This document shows positions 22,885 to 34,595 of a stretch of DNA of 64,000 bases, one piece after another. The notes below the pieces were generated by a model, which was not told the DNA's origin, did no database searches, and saw nothing but the letters and a program-made list of their open reading frames with translations. The stretch comes from Riptortus pedestris (taxonomy: Eukaryota > Arthropoda > Insecta > Hemiptera > Alydidae). The DNA is taken from NCBI GenBank assembly GCA_019009955.1, contig CM032228.1, forward strand, positions 127,839,001-127,903,000, in the 5' to 3' direction. Position numbers and translations under genes: made by a program. The number at the start of each line of letters is the position of its first letter. The first letter of the stretch is position 1.

Positions 22885-23018
22885 CGTTAATAATTAAGAA
22901 TCAGCGGGAGGGGGGGGTTTAGAAAAGTCTTAATATCACCGTTATTATGCTTCGGATTGAAAAATTGTAAAGAACCAATCTTATTGCAAATGTAATTTTC
23001 TATAAATATGGTTCTATA
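22885..23018 (+). repeat. Family A internal fragment
   Basis: Matches the G-rich AGCGGGAGGGGGGGG segment, ATTATGCTTCGGAT and AAGAACCAATCTTATTGCAA of family A in plus orientation; truncated on the right by the hAT element at 23019. Confidence 0.5.
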
Positions 23019-24240
23019 ACAGGTATGGGCAACCTTTGACATGTTGTGGGCCAAACTTTAGAGTGCAAATACGTTCGCGGGCCGCGTTTAAATGTAGTGT
23101 TCATAATTTGTAACGATAGATATCAGACATGACATTATACGACAATGTAATTATAATACAATTTATTAAAATAACAAAATAAATTGAAAAAAAATAGATA
23201 CATCATTACAATTAAATCGTAAAATTTGGAATTATTAAAAACAACGAAAGTTAAATAGCGACACCAAAATCTCAATACTTGAGCTTGAATTTGGGAAACT
23301 AATCCATCAATTTTTGGAATAATTCCAATAATACAAAGACGTAAAGAATTTTCCAAATTATCGACATTCAGCCTTGTACGATGTTTTGATTTATTAATTT
23401 TCATCATTGAAAAGAGTTTTTCGCATTTATGAGTACTGCAAACGCACAAATCAATCTTCTTGCAAATTTTCTAAGCTGCAAAAAATTAGCTTCTTGAAGT
23501 TATTTTTTGTAGAAATTGCACAACTCCACGTCTTCAAATTTAGATTTTAGCAGTGAGTTTTCTTGAATATCACTGAAAGTTTTCTTGAATATGAGTGATG
23601 TTACAGCATTTTCCCTTTGCTTAGCCATCTGACTTCACGATAGGATGTTTCGTCGTCAAATTCGGATGATGTTTCATCATAAAACGTCTTGAGCTGATGA
23701 TGGTTAAGCCCTCGGGATCGAATAATGGGTTTTACTACCACATTCATAACATTCTGGAGTCCAATGGACTTAAAACAGAAGTTGTGTTGATGGATAATGC
23801 AATCAAGGACTATCAAATTATCTTTTTGCACATTTAACACAGTTGCTTTTTCATTCAAAATTCCGATGAAACATGTATGTAAGCTGACCATAGAAGGTGC
23901 ACCATCTGTGCATACTCCAACTAATTTTAACCATGGCTAGCCAAAATGTGTGAATACCTTTTGAACTTCATTAAAAATATCCTCTGCTATAGTGGTTCCT
24001 TCAGCGGCTGGAAAACAAGAAATTCCTCAGTAAGAGTGAACTCGTTACCAACACCTCGAATAAATAGCCAGGTGAGCTGAGTCAGTGATCACTTGACTAG
24101 TTCGCTCACTTGATTCCGCAGGAGCAAGTGAAACCCCCATCTCACTCGACCTTCTAATTTGGAGTAAGTAGTGTAATATTTTTGTTTAATTGGGTTTTTC
24201 AAAATGTCTCGCGGGCCAGGTCAAATCTTACAGCGGGCCG
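23019..24240 (-). mobile_element. hAT-type DNA transposon, degenerate, transposase on the minus strand
   Basis: The left end CAGGTATGGGCAACCTTTGA with GTGGGCCAAAC and the right end CGCGGGCCAGG...CGGGCCGG resemble hAT inverted ends (CAG...GGGC, GGGCC). Between them the minus strand encodes transposase pieces: VGVCTDGAPSMV around 23890-23925, the HQHNFCFKSIGLQNVMNVVV stretch (23601-23891) and the C-terminal CEKLFSMMKINKSKHRTRL (23135-23449). These fit the hAT clade that gave rise to GTF2IRD2/ZBED5-like proteins. A stop at about 23935 and frame breaks at about 23450-23600 make it a pseudogene. It sits within family A sequence. Confidence 0.75.
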
Positions 24241-24550
24241 GTTGCGTAAACTAAGCAGATTTCCCACGTGAAGTTATACAATAGAGAAATCTCCAAACGA
24301 AAGCCGAAAGGTTACGGCCAAGGGCCGAACTATCTTTTGGCGGGAAACTCAAGTCGTCCGTTATCGGCCCAAATTTAATAAAATTACAAATATCTCGGTT
24401 AATATTCAAGATAGAGAATAAATGTATAGAACAATGTTTAGTAAATTTAATTTACAATAAGATTGGTTCTATAGATATTTTTGATCCGTCGTATGGTAAC
24501 GGAAATATTTCAAATTTTCAAATATCCCCCCATTAACATTAACCTCTACT
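24241..24550 (-). repeat. Family A fragment, variant C
   Basis: TTGCGTAAACTAAGCAGATT and TCCCACGTGAAG, then a GGCGGGAAAC segment specific to this copy and the one at 42649, then the common AAATATCTCGGTTAATATTC and ATAGAGAATAAATGTATAGA. The hairpin end was lost at the hAT border. Confidence 0.6.
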
Positions 24551-24573
24551 TGCATTGTAGGCAATAATAATAT

Positions 24574-24990
24574 TGTTACGCACGAGGAGTAGTTAAAATG
24601 TCACCGGACCGTCCTCGGCGAGACAATGAAAAGACAGGGCCGGGCTATCCATGGTGCAGGAAGTAGAAGAAAGAAATCTGATCTTGACTTAGTGATGAGA
24701 GCAGGTCCAGTGCTAGAGGTGTTCTACAATTCCTTCTCCCCCCCCCCCTCTACCCTTGAACCTGCAAATTAAAAAGACAGTAAAACTTGATAATACCCTT
24801 CTATATCCACCACAATGGTCTACGGGTGGTGGAAAGACGTACTTTTATTGTGCTAGGTACACATAAGGCGTATAAAGAGGAAGTATGGAAGTTGTAGCAG
24901 GACAAGTGTTCTCCGTTAGGTGAACCAGTGCTGTAGTTGTTTTGATTCCTTTCCCGAAACCTAGCCTCTAAATTCAGGTATTTTTAGCAG
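24574..24990. other. Possible LTR fragment starting TGTTACG
   Basis: Starts TGTTACGCACGAGGAGTAG after ATAT, the same start and flank as the solo LTR at 26809, and contains a promoter-like GCGTATAAAGAGGAAG at about 24869. No matching CGCAACA end was found, and the rest differs from the solo LTR, so this is only a suggestion. Confidence 0.25.
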
Positions 24991-25029
24991 GTATTTTGCT
25001 TAGAAATGAGATATAGTAAAAAAAAAAAA

Positions 25030-25650
25030 TCCTTCGCGCAGTTGCTGCGTATACTAAGCAGATCTCCCACTTATTGGAACACGAGACACGGAAGAGCTCA
25101 TCTCACCATCTATTCTCAAGTTCTACTGCAGTTAGAAGCTAGTGTAAGTACGAATTAAAATATTAGCTGGGCTTGAGATGTCCATGTTTAAGGGTTACAA
25201 AAGGCTGAAACCAGAAAATTACAAATAAATCGGTTAAAATTCGAGTCAGAGAAAACAAGTATATAACAATAGTTCCAGGAAATTAGAATTCCAACATAGT
25301 GTACAAAACATTTTTCAATATGATTCAGAATTACAGAGATATTTAAAATTTTCAGATATTCACCCCCCCTAAATCCCTTTCCCCTTCCCCAAGGCCCATT
25401 TCACCTAGAACCAATTATAACCATTAGGTTTCCATGAAATAGTTAAATATTGAATGTGGTGTTATCAAACATCAAAAGTTCAATGAAAACATTATTAAGC
25501 TTCCAACACAGTGATAACAGCTTATTGTTAACATGACATAAGTAGGAGTAGGGGTTTACTGAAGGCTAAACTAAAAAAGTCTCGATTAATATTAAATATA
25601 GAGAAAAAATGTATATCAATATTCATAGAAAATTAAATGTACATAAATAA
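25030..25650 (-). repeat. Family A copy, diverged
   Basis: Starts TCCTTCGCGCAGTTGCTGCG (hairpin), ACTAAGCAGATCTCCCAC, later ACAAATAAATCGGTTAAAAT, a C-run CACCCCCCCTAAATCCC and GACATAAGTAGGAGTAGGGG. The palindrome end is not present. Confidence 0.5.
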
Positions 25651-26808
25651 AATTCTAAGGTGTTTTTGGTTTTATATTTAAATTTGGCGGAGGACCATTT
25701 TTTTTACCTTTCAGGTCATTCTATGAACAATGGCATCAAAATGGAAAATCTTTTCTGTGTGTCTGTATGTCCTCTGGGTTTTACTTAATCACTCAAAAAC
25801 TGCTCATATGATTTCTATGATTTTTTATATTAGTCAGTCTACAGTATGTGTATTCCAAGGTACAACATAGTTTATATGAAAGTTCGAATTTCAAACAAAC
25901 GAGCGGACAGACAGAAACAATTTTCAAATTTGATGCTATTGTTCATAGAATGGATTGAGACGTGAAAAAAATGGTTCTCCACAGAATTTAGATAAAAAAT
26001 CAGACAAACCTTAGAAATTTGTTTATATACTTAGATTTAATTTTTCATAAATATTGACATTACATGCTATATAAAAATTCTAATTTTCAACTAGAGGGGG
26101 GGCGGGTATTTCGATGTTAAAACACATTTTCGTCAATAACTCGTTAATATTCGTTTTATCGACAAATTGTAAAGATCATATTTTGTTTAGAGTAGCACTT
26201 TTGGTCCTAAAAAATTATTCAAAGTGCAACCATTTATTTGGTTTTGATAAAAATAAATACACAATAAACAATTACCCCACACAATTAATATTTTGAGGGG
26301 CAAACAACTCCATGAACTGAAATGGGGCTCCCTAAGCCCAATATTGTTTCCTCTTCCTACCTCAGCTAATGCCATCAATTTTAGTAATGAGCTTGAATTG
26401 GCTAATGGAGGAAGAGAAATTTTTATTATTACATGATAATCATGATGACTACTATCTATGTTGTGCACGATATTTTGATTAGGGAAGAAGTGGGGAGTAG
26501 CTGAATTAGCTAGAAACATATTCTTCAAGACTTTTTAGAAAGCCGATAATTTCCTTTGTGCCATGATATATTTATTTGTTTGGTGTCATACAATTTGGAG
26601 CAATTTACACCCGTCATCAAATAACCAAATGGGATGCAAGGGTCTGAATCTGCTTCAACACCTGTTTCCACCGATGTTCCTCATTCGTGGCTTGATTTAC
26701 CTACACATTCATATGAGCATAACATGCCGCCAATGAAGGTAATCACTACACGAAGTTCTATAATAACTCTTTTACATGCAAACATCAAACCCTTAGTCTA
26801 TTCTATAT
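25651..26808. other. Intergenic DNA without recognised gene
   Basis: Contains an internal duplication of an AATGG...AAAATGGTTCTCC-like segment in opposite orientation (about 25690-25720 and 25960-25985; CATTCTATGAACAAT and its complement). Two open stretches (26187-26528 minus; 26634-26834 plus, with a plausible donor after PPMK at about 26738) match nothing I recognise. Confidence 0.4.
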
Positions 26809-27342
26809 TGTTACGTTTATTACAAAAACAGTAATAAACGTTTAGTAGTGTTATTTTGAATTGCAAAATTAAACACAAAAGCTTTAGAGTTTTATCACAG
26901 CACAATTAATTTAACAATGCACTACACACTTGGTTAATTATTCTTAACTTCTACTCACAGTATGCGCTGATAGCTTCACTGTTCTTCTTATTGCAAAGTC
27001 CAATAACTCGCTCACGATCACTGAAGTTCACAAAAAACAAGGCACTGCACTGATCTCCTCAAAGATAACGATACCGCACTGTCCCTTTACTTTTACACGG
27101 CACAACACTGTTCTTTACATAGAAACGGCACAACACAGTTCTTCACATAAAACACTTTACCGCACTGCTACTAAAACGCACTGTTCACTAAAGCTGTACT
27201 GAACGCACTGTTGATCACTTGAAGAGAGCTGAGAACAAACAAACTCTCTTTTTCTTTTTTTTTTTTTATCATCATCTACTTCGTACAACTTAAATATGTG
27301 ATTAACTCTGTTTAATTTTTCATATTCGTACTTTTCGCAACA
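26809..27342. mobile_element. Solo LTR (534 bp) with 4-bp target duplication ATAT
   Basis: Ends TGTTACG...CGCAACA are the TG...CA inverted termini of an LTR, and ATAT flanks both sides (26805-26808 and 27343-27346). A hairpin CGTTTATTAC/GTAATAAACG lies at 26814-26840. The middle has seven or so spaced GCACTG/GCACAACACTG motifs (about 27030-27215). No internal retroelement sequence is present, so it is the product of LTR-LTR recombination. A 4-bp duplication suggests a Ty3/gypsy element. Confidence 0.7.
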
Positions 27343-28363
<1,021 letters not shown>

Positions 28364-29439
28364 AGATATGAAAACATAGGTTCATAACAGTTAAAGATTA
28401 ATTTAAAAATAAATGTAATACTAGTTTTAATAAAGCTTTAACTTTATTTACCTGAAGTATCATTGTGAAAAATAGCAATTAAAGTGGCATCATACCAAAA
28501 ACAAACAAATAATCCAAGCCAATAAATGTTTAATAGAAAACTTTAATTTTAACGAATCATGCAATGCACATTAAATTATCAAATAAAGGAAGGATCTCTT
28601 CCATGAGTTCCTCACAGCATAATAATACAATGTACAAGTAAGTACATGCAACAAAGGTCTACAGAGGTACAAAAGCAACAAGTTAAACAACTGGGATAAT
28701 ACCGTACAAGGCCTATATCCACCCTAAAACCTAATGTATAACCAAAAGGCAGAAATAAAAAAACATCTCTAAATAATTACAATTCAGCCAAATCTTCGGA
28801 CAAAAAATTATTTTCAGTGGTTCTTAAAATATTCGATTGCAAATGAGATATAAAAGTTGGTATTAAATCAGTTTTCCTTAATATTTCTATAGTTTCTAAA
28901 GAATTTAAATGATATCGAGAAACTACTTACTACTATTACTTAATGAAAAGAAAAATTGAAATTAAGAGAAATGCATTTCTTTTATTTTAAACTCACTCAA
29001 TTGATAACTCAATTGAAAATCGGATTTACACTGTTATTGGTAAAAACGTCAGTGTAATAATAAATAATTAAAAATTAACTGTAATCATTCATAAATGATA
29101 TATATACTTTCATATACATGCTTATTAAACTTGTTTATAAAACTATGAACTCAATATATGATTCAAAGTATAGTGTCTTTCTTTAGGATAGGATACCTGT
29201 TTCTTAGAAAGTCAAGGAGAGGGACAATTATTTTGTTAAAAAAAAAAAAAAAGAAGATTTCATTTTTGAGCCTAATGAGTATCCAAGGCCATTTGATGCC
29301 ACAGAACATATTCCAATTAAATATTTATTATTTTATAAACTTCACTTTAACTTCCTTTTAAATTCCACAAGAAAAAAAGTTACAAATTTTAAAAAAAAAA
29401 TCTTGAAGGATAAAGATACCACGACATTTCATCCTAAAA
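28364..29439. other. 3' flank of the Arf6-like gene and intergenic DNA
   Basis: Starts with the 3' UTR (AATAAA at about 28430). The remainder is AT-rich, with no recognised gene or repeat. Confidence 0.5.
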
Positions 29440-29500
29440 TATTTACTGGACTTTCGTCTCCTTATCCGGACATCATCAGTCCAGAAGAGGAGAGTGCCAG
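29440..29500 (-). ncRNA. Degenerate hammerhead-ribozyme-like motif (Penelope-like element remnant)
   Basis: On the minus strand the order is CTGGA, CTGATGA (29479-29473), a short stem-loop GTCC-GGATAA-GGA, then CGAAA (29456-29452) and GTCCAG. CUGAUGA, stem II and GAAA in this spacing are the invariant core of hammerhead ribozymes, and CTGGAC/GTCCAG can pair as a flanking stem. Penelope-like retroelements are known to carry such motifs in their terminal repeats. An extra T after CTGATGA and an extra GA in stem II weaken it, and the cleavage triplet and stem III are not clear, so self-cleavage is doubtful. Confidence 0.45.
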
Positions 29501-29528
29501 CTGGATTGGTTACAAGTTGATATATGTA

Positions 29529-30524
29529 TAAAATTGTGACCTTTGTATGTACATTGATTTTTTCTCGAAATTCTGTGCTATATTTGCGTTTCACATGGAA
29601 CTGAATTCTAGGCGTTGGTGATACCTTTTCACGCTTAAATGACTGATCCGAATTTGATGAACTTGGTATACGTAAGTATTACCAATAAGCTAGTTCAGGC
29701 TTTAGGCTATTCTGATATTATTGTCTTAAATAAGCTTAAATGTGAGGCTGTAAACGAACGCCTGTAAGATTTTCAACGAAAATCACGATACTCGTATTTC
29801 GTTTCCTACTGTTTTTCAGTAAACAAGCACATAACAAATCTTTTTTATTTTGATATTAAGAGTAACTTTTGTATTATGCACTTTTGTCGTCCAACGAAGT
29901 ATAAACAAGATGTACTACAAACTATAGCAGGAATCACCAATTTTATTTGCCACAAAAGATTATAGAAGGGACGAACAATATAAAGTACCCAATTGACTAA
30001 AGGTAACTCAGTATCTGAGTTAGCAAACGCCCGTTCTACAGTACAAGCTAAACATTCCTCGCTATGAACAAGAGTCGATCTGAGGTATTAAGCGTTATAT
30101 TTTATTTCCTATTCGTTTTTCGCCAAAAATGCTCGTAACAAAAAGTCCTTTCTTTGTTATTGTAGTAACTTTTTTAATATATATTTTTGCCGTATAGCAA
30201 TTTCTAAAGCAAGGAATTACATCGTCTGTCTATTTTTTTTTTAAATTTCACTTTTTCGTTTCACACGAAATTGAACACGATCTCAACAATTTTTGCTTTT
30301 AGCGTCTGTTAGTTTGTTACCCTTTCACGCCTGAACTACTAAACCCAATTTTATAAAACTTGGTATGTATATTACTATTAACCCAACTTATACTTTAGGC
30401 AATACTAACATCCTCCGAAACGAACATGAGTTCAGATTATAAGGGAGGCCAGAAATTAAAAATAGCGATATTTCGATTCCTATTGGTTTTTTGGCAAAGG
30501 TGCACATAACAAAAGCTGTTTATT
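29529..30524 (+). mobile_element. Family E copy E1, truncated by family A
   Basis: Starts at AAATTGTGACCTTTGTATGT, followed by ACCTTTTCACGC, then at least two internal units, each with a TTTCGTTTCCTA-like and CAAAAGTTG-like segment. It ends abruptly at AAAAGCTGTTTATTTTAGCAG, where a family A copy begins, so family A inserted into it or recombined with it. Confidence 0.65.
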
Positions 30525-30662
30525 TTAGCAGATTTCCCTTGAGGGAAATCAGCTATTGAGGTCGTACTCATGACGCGAGTTTTGAAAAATTTCCTCAAAT
30601 GTCCATCGATCCTACCCAGGAGATGACGAAAATGAGGTCCGTTCAAAATTATATATATATAC

Positions 30663-30749
<87 letters not shown>

Positions 30750-31210
30750 TTGTATGTTAACGCTCTAGCGGTCGCAATTTTTGTTTGATCGTTACCAAAC
30801 TTCTTATTTAAGCGTTTTACGTAAAAAGAGAGATCAAGTTCGTTAATGGCTGAAATCGGATTTGTGAAAATTCAAAATATCTCCGTTATTATGCGTCGGA
30901 TCGAAAAATTGTATAGACTCAATCGTATTGTAAATTAAATTTACTATAAATATTGTTCTATACATTTATTCTGTATCTTGAATATTAACCGAGATATTCG
31001 CATTTGTATTGTGTGTGTGGTCGACGGAACCCCGCCATGTTCCGGACTCTCCGCCGAGAGCTCAGGTGGCCGTTTCCAGAACTATTCGTCCCTCGTGAAT
31101 AGGTTTAGAGATCCCTTCCTACTGCAGCTGTTATTAGGCGGATTTCTCTATTGTAAAACTTCACGTGGGAAATCTGCTTAGTTTACGCAGACCCTGCGTG
31201 ACAGACTTTT
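30525..31210 (+). mobile_element. Family A copy F1
   Basis: Left end TTTTAGCAGATTTCCCTTGA, then TCGTACTCATGACGCG, CCATCGATCCTACCCAGGAG, (TA)n at about 30648-30742, the GCTCTAGCGGTCGCAATTTT block, and right end CACGTGGGAAATCTGCTTAG with ACGCAGACCCTGCGTGACAG and ACTTTT. The G-rich segment is missing. Head-to-tail with the next copy. Confidence 0.8.
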
Positions 31211-31328
31211 AGCAGATTTCCCTTAAGGGAAATCAGCTATTGAGGTCGTACTCATGACGCGAGTTTTGAAAAATTTCCTCAAATGTCCATCGATCCTACC
31301 CAGGAGATGACGAAAATGAGGTCCGTTC

Positions 31329-31392
<64 letters not shown>

Positions 31393-31741
31393 TTGTCTGT
31401 TAACGCTCTAGCGGTCGCAATTTTTGTTTAATCATTACCAAACTTCATATTTAAGCGTTTTACGTAAAAAGAGAGATCAAGTTCGTTAATGGCTGAAATC
31501 GGACCAGTGGGAGGGGGGGTTTAGAGGGGGGATTTTTGAAAATTCAAAATATCTCCGTTACTATACGTCGGATCGAAACATATTATAGAATCAATCTTAT
31601 TGCAAATTAAATTTACTATAAATATTGTTATATACATTTATTTTCTATCTTGAATATTAACTGAGATATTTGCATTTGTATTCTGCATGTGCTCGGCAGC
31701 AGTGGCTATGTTCGGACTTTCCGCCGTGAGCTCTGGCGGCC
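31211..31741 (+). mobile_element. Family A copy F2, right end missing
   Basis: Follows F1 without a gap (GACTTTT|AGCAGATTTCCC). Carries (TA)n at about 31336-31391 and the run GTGGGAGGGGGGGTTTAG. It stops at GGCGGCCGTTTT, where the next copy starts, so the last about 200 bp are absent. Confidence 0.75.
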
Positions 31742-31866
31742 GTTTTAGCAGATTTCCCTTAAGGGAAATCAGCTATTGAGGTCGTACTCATGACGCGATT
31801 TTCGAAAAATGTTTTCAAATGTCCATCGATCCTACCCAGGAGATGACGAAAATGAGGTCCGTTCAA

Positions 31867-31934
<68 letters not shown>

Positions 31935-32486
31935 CTGTTAACACTCTAGCGGTCGCAATTTTTGTTTAATCGTCACCAAACTCGGTATTTATTCGTTTCA
32001 TGTAAAAAGGAAGATCAAGTTCGTTAACGGCTGAAATCGGACCAGTGGGAGGGGGGGTTTAGAGGGGGGATTTTCAAAAATTCGAAATATCTCCGTTATT
32101 ATGCATCGGATCGTAAAATTGTATAGAACCAATCTTATCTTAATTAAATTTACTATAAATAATATTATATACATTTATTCTGTATCTTGAATATTAACCG
32201 AGATATTCGCATTTGTATTCTGCGTGTGGTTGCCAGTAGGCTATGTTCGGACTTTCCGCCGAGAGCTCTGGTGGCCATTTCCATAACTATTCGTCCCTCG
32301 TGAATAGGTTTAGAGGTTAGGTTAACTGTTTTTTGGGGCTAGAAACTACTGGGTTATTACGCCCTAAATAATGTTTTAGGTTTAGAGGTTTCTTACTACT
32401 ACAGTTGTTATTAGGCAGATTTCTCTATTGTAAAACTTCACGTGGGAATCTGCTTAGTTTACGCAGCCCCTGCGTGACGGACTTTT
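31742..32486 (+). mobile_element. Family A copy F3, full length
   Basis: Complete with palindrome end, (TA)n at about 31871-31930, the block GGCTAGAAACTACTGGGTTA and hairpin end CAGCCCCTGCGTGACGGACTTTT. Nearly identical to the copy at 32681-33430. Confidence 0.8.
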
Positions 32487-32680
32487 TTTATTTAAAGTAA
32501 CATTTGCCATATGCACTTTTGTCGTATAACAAAGTATACACTAAAAACTAAAGCGGGAGTCAACAATTTTTTTGGGCGCTAACGATTGAACTGAACTCAA
32601 TTTATTATTTTCACTAGGAAATAACTTCTTTCTTTATTTTCAATAGAAATTTAAATATAAGAGCATTTCCATTATTTAAT
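32487..32680 (+). repeat. Family E fragment between two family A copies
   Basis: AAAGTAACATTTGCCATATG, CGGGAGTCAACAATTTTTTTGG and the following CACTAGGAAATAAC...GAGCATTTCC match family E interior. Its last 80 bases are repeated in inverted orientation on the far side of the next family A copy. Confidence 0.6.
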
Positions 32681-32684
32681 TTTT
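32606..32684. repeat. Left arm of an 80-bp inverted repeat flanking family A copy F4
   Basis: TATTTTCACTAGGAAATAAC ... GAGCATTTCCATTATTTAAT is almost exactly the complement of 33455-33538. Together the arms enclose a single family A unit. Confidence 0.85.
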
Positions 32685-32806
32685 AGCAGATTTCCCTTAA
32701 GGGAAATCAGCTATTGAGGTTGTACTCATGACGGAATTTTCGAAATTTTTCTTCAAATGTCCATCGATCCTACCCAGGAGATGGCGAAAATGATGTCCGT
32801 TCAAAA

Positions 32807-32872
<66 letters not shown>

Positions 32873-33430
32873 CTGTTACCGCTCTAGCGGTCGCAATTTT
32901 TGTTTGATCGTTACCAAACTCGATATTTAGTCGTTTTATGTAAAAAGAAAGATCAAGTTCGTTAACGGCTGAAATCGGACCAGTGGGAGGGGGGGGGTTT
33001 AGAGGGGAGGATTTTCGAAAATTCGAAATATCTCCTTTACTATACGTCGGACCGAAAAATTGTACAGAACCAATCTTATTGCAAATTACATTTACTATAA
33101 ATATGGTTATATACATTTATTCTCTATCTTGAATATTAACCGAGATATTTGCATTTGTATTCTGCGTGTGGTCACCAGTAGGCTATGTTCAGACTTTCCG
33201 CCGAGAGCTCTGGTGGCCGTTTCCATAACTATTCGTCCCTCGTGAATAGGTTTTGAGGTTAGGTTAACTGTTTTTTGGGGCTAGAAACTACTGGGTTATT
33301 ACGCCCTAAATAATGTTTTAGGTTTAGAGGTTTCTTACTACTACAGTTGTTATTAGGCAGATTTGTCTATTGTAAAACTTCACGTGGGAAATCTGCTTAG
33401 TTTACGGAGCCCCTGCGTGACGGACTTTTA
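32681..33430 (+). mobile_element. Family A copy F4, full length, inside a long inverted repeat
   Basis: Palindrome end, (TA)n at about 32811-32868, GCTCTAGCGGTCGC, G-rich GTGGGAGGGGGGGGTTTAG, TATTCGTCCCTCGTGAATAG and the hairpin end GAGCCCCTGCGTGACGGAC. It is the best-preserved copy together with F3. Confidence 0.8.
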
Positions 33431-33454
33431 TAATTTATAAATAATACATTATTA

Positions 33455-33538
33455 AAATTAAATAATGGAAATGCTCTTATATTTAAATTTCTATTGAAAA
33501 TAAAGAAAGAAGTTATTTCCTAGTGAAAATAAGTTGAG
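33455..33538. repeat. Right arm of the inverted repeat flanking F4
   Basis: Complement of 32606-32684 with only a few differences at the outer edge. Confidence 0.85.
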
Positions 33539-34064
33539 ATCAGTGCTTTTTAAATAAAACAGTCATTCTGAATTTGCACAAGAGTGACAGCGGATATTGT
33601 AAGACTCGTAACTCTTTAATTTTGGTAATGTCATCTTCTTTCCAACTTTATATTGACGTCATTCAAACAACGATGTACTATCTATAACTATTAATCGTTA
33701 TTTGGTCATGTTATTATGACAAAAGACAACATGCATTTAAACTCGATATGTTTGTCAAAAGCCTAGTCCACACTAGTAGACATGTTGCGCGATTTTGGTC
33801 TCTGAGACGTGTCTCAGGTTGTCTACGTAGACAGGTCTATAGACCGACTTCCGTCTACGGGCTTGTTGCGAGACCAAAAATCGCAGGTCTGTGGTCTCCC
33901 GATTGGAATGGGAGACTTAATGCAACTTAGACATATTGTGCGACATTTTGATAGTGTGGGCGTACTCAGCGCCTAGAGACTGGGCATCTTCACTCTGTTT
34001 CCAGCTGCCGAGTGGTGTGATTCGGCTATTTATTCAATTTTTCGTGTTCTAGTTACTTTGAAAC

Positions 34065-34284
34065 ATGTGGCCTAATGAAAAAGTAATGAGTCTTATAGAA
34101 GATTACCACGTATCTTATTGTTTGTGGGATGTTACGAGTCCTCATAAAAACCGGGTGAAAAAAAGCGGCCCTCGAATCCTCTGGCTGCAAAGTACAATGT
34201 GACAGTGTCGGACGTAGAAAAGAAAATTCATAATTTAAAAACATCATTCAACCGGGAGCGAAAAAAAATTACTTCGATGTGAAT
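34065..34284 (+). pseudogene. MADF (Myb/SANT-like) DNA-binding protein remnant of the Harbinger element
   Basis: From the ATG at 34065 the translation MWPNEKVMSLIEDYHVSYCL then WDVTSPHKNR has the MADF-domain start. A frameshift at about 34160-34180 moves the rest, which ends AAKYNVTVSDVEKKIHNLKT followed by SFNRERKKI, into another frame. In this transposon group the Myb-like protein binds element ends and brings the transposase to the nucleus. Broken here. Confidence 0.65.
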
Positions 34285-34595
34285 GAGTCTCCACTTGCAA
34301 GTAAAAGCAGTGTGACTGCCAGTCGAAGAGAAGCTGGGATGGTTTCCCTTAGCTTTGTATCTTGCTTCATTATTATTCTTCCAACCATCAGAAGCAAGTC
34401 TTCAAAATCAGTAGACGTCAGCCTGGTAAAATTCCGAAAACCCATGGCGTCTTCCAATCTTAATTTACTTAATAGAGCTTTACCGAATCTAGGCCCTTCT
34501 GTAAGTACTTTGCGCATCCACCAACGTTCACGTGTTTTTTCACTTATAATTACCACTGAGCAGGAACTTATTTCACACAAAACAATATCCTCCAT
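34269..34595 (-). pseudogene. HARBI1-like transposase, N-terminal remnant
   Basis: 108 residues including RERWWMRKVLTEGPRFGKAL, LEDAMGFRNFTRLTSTDFED, the MVGRIIMKQDTKLRETIPAS stretch and LRLAVTLLLLASGDSF. This is the N-terminal region of HARBI1-type transposases. The downstream DDE nuclease part is deleted; the frame ends at the overlap with the MADF remnant. Confidence 0.75.

Noticed and set aside
26187..26528. 113-codon minus-strand open frame
   Set aside because: No recognisable motif, overlaps another open frame, no splice or promoter context; left undescribed as a gene.
26634..26834. Plus-strand open stretch with a possible splice donor, perhaps an orphan exon
   Set aside because: Composition looks more protein-like than its surroundings, but no acceptor, partner exon or known domain was found.
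30525..31210. Family A as a standard Helitron
   Set aside because: In reverse orientation it ends CTAA after a palindrome, but the start is GTCCGTC or TCCGTC and the 3' flank is A rather than T in all copies, so the A|TC...CTRR|T rule fails.
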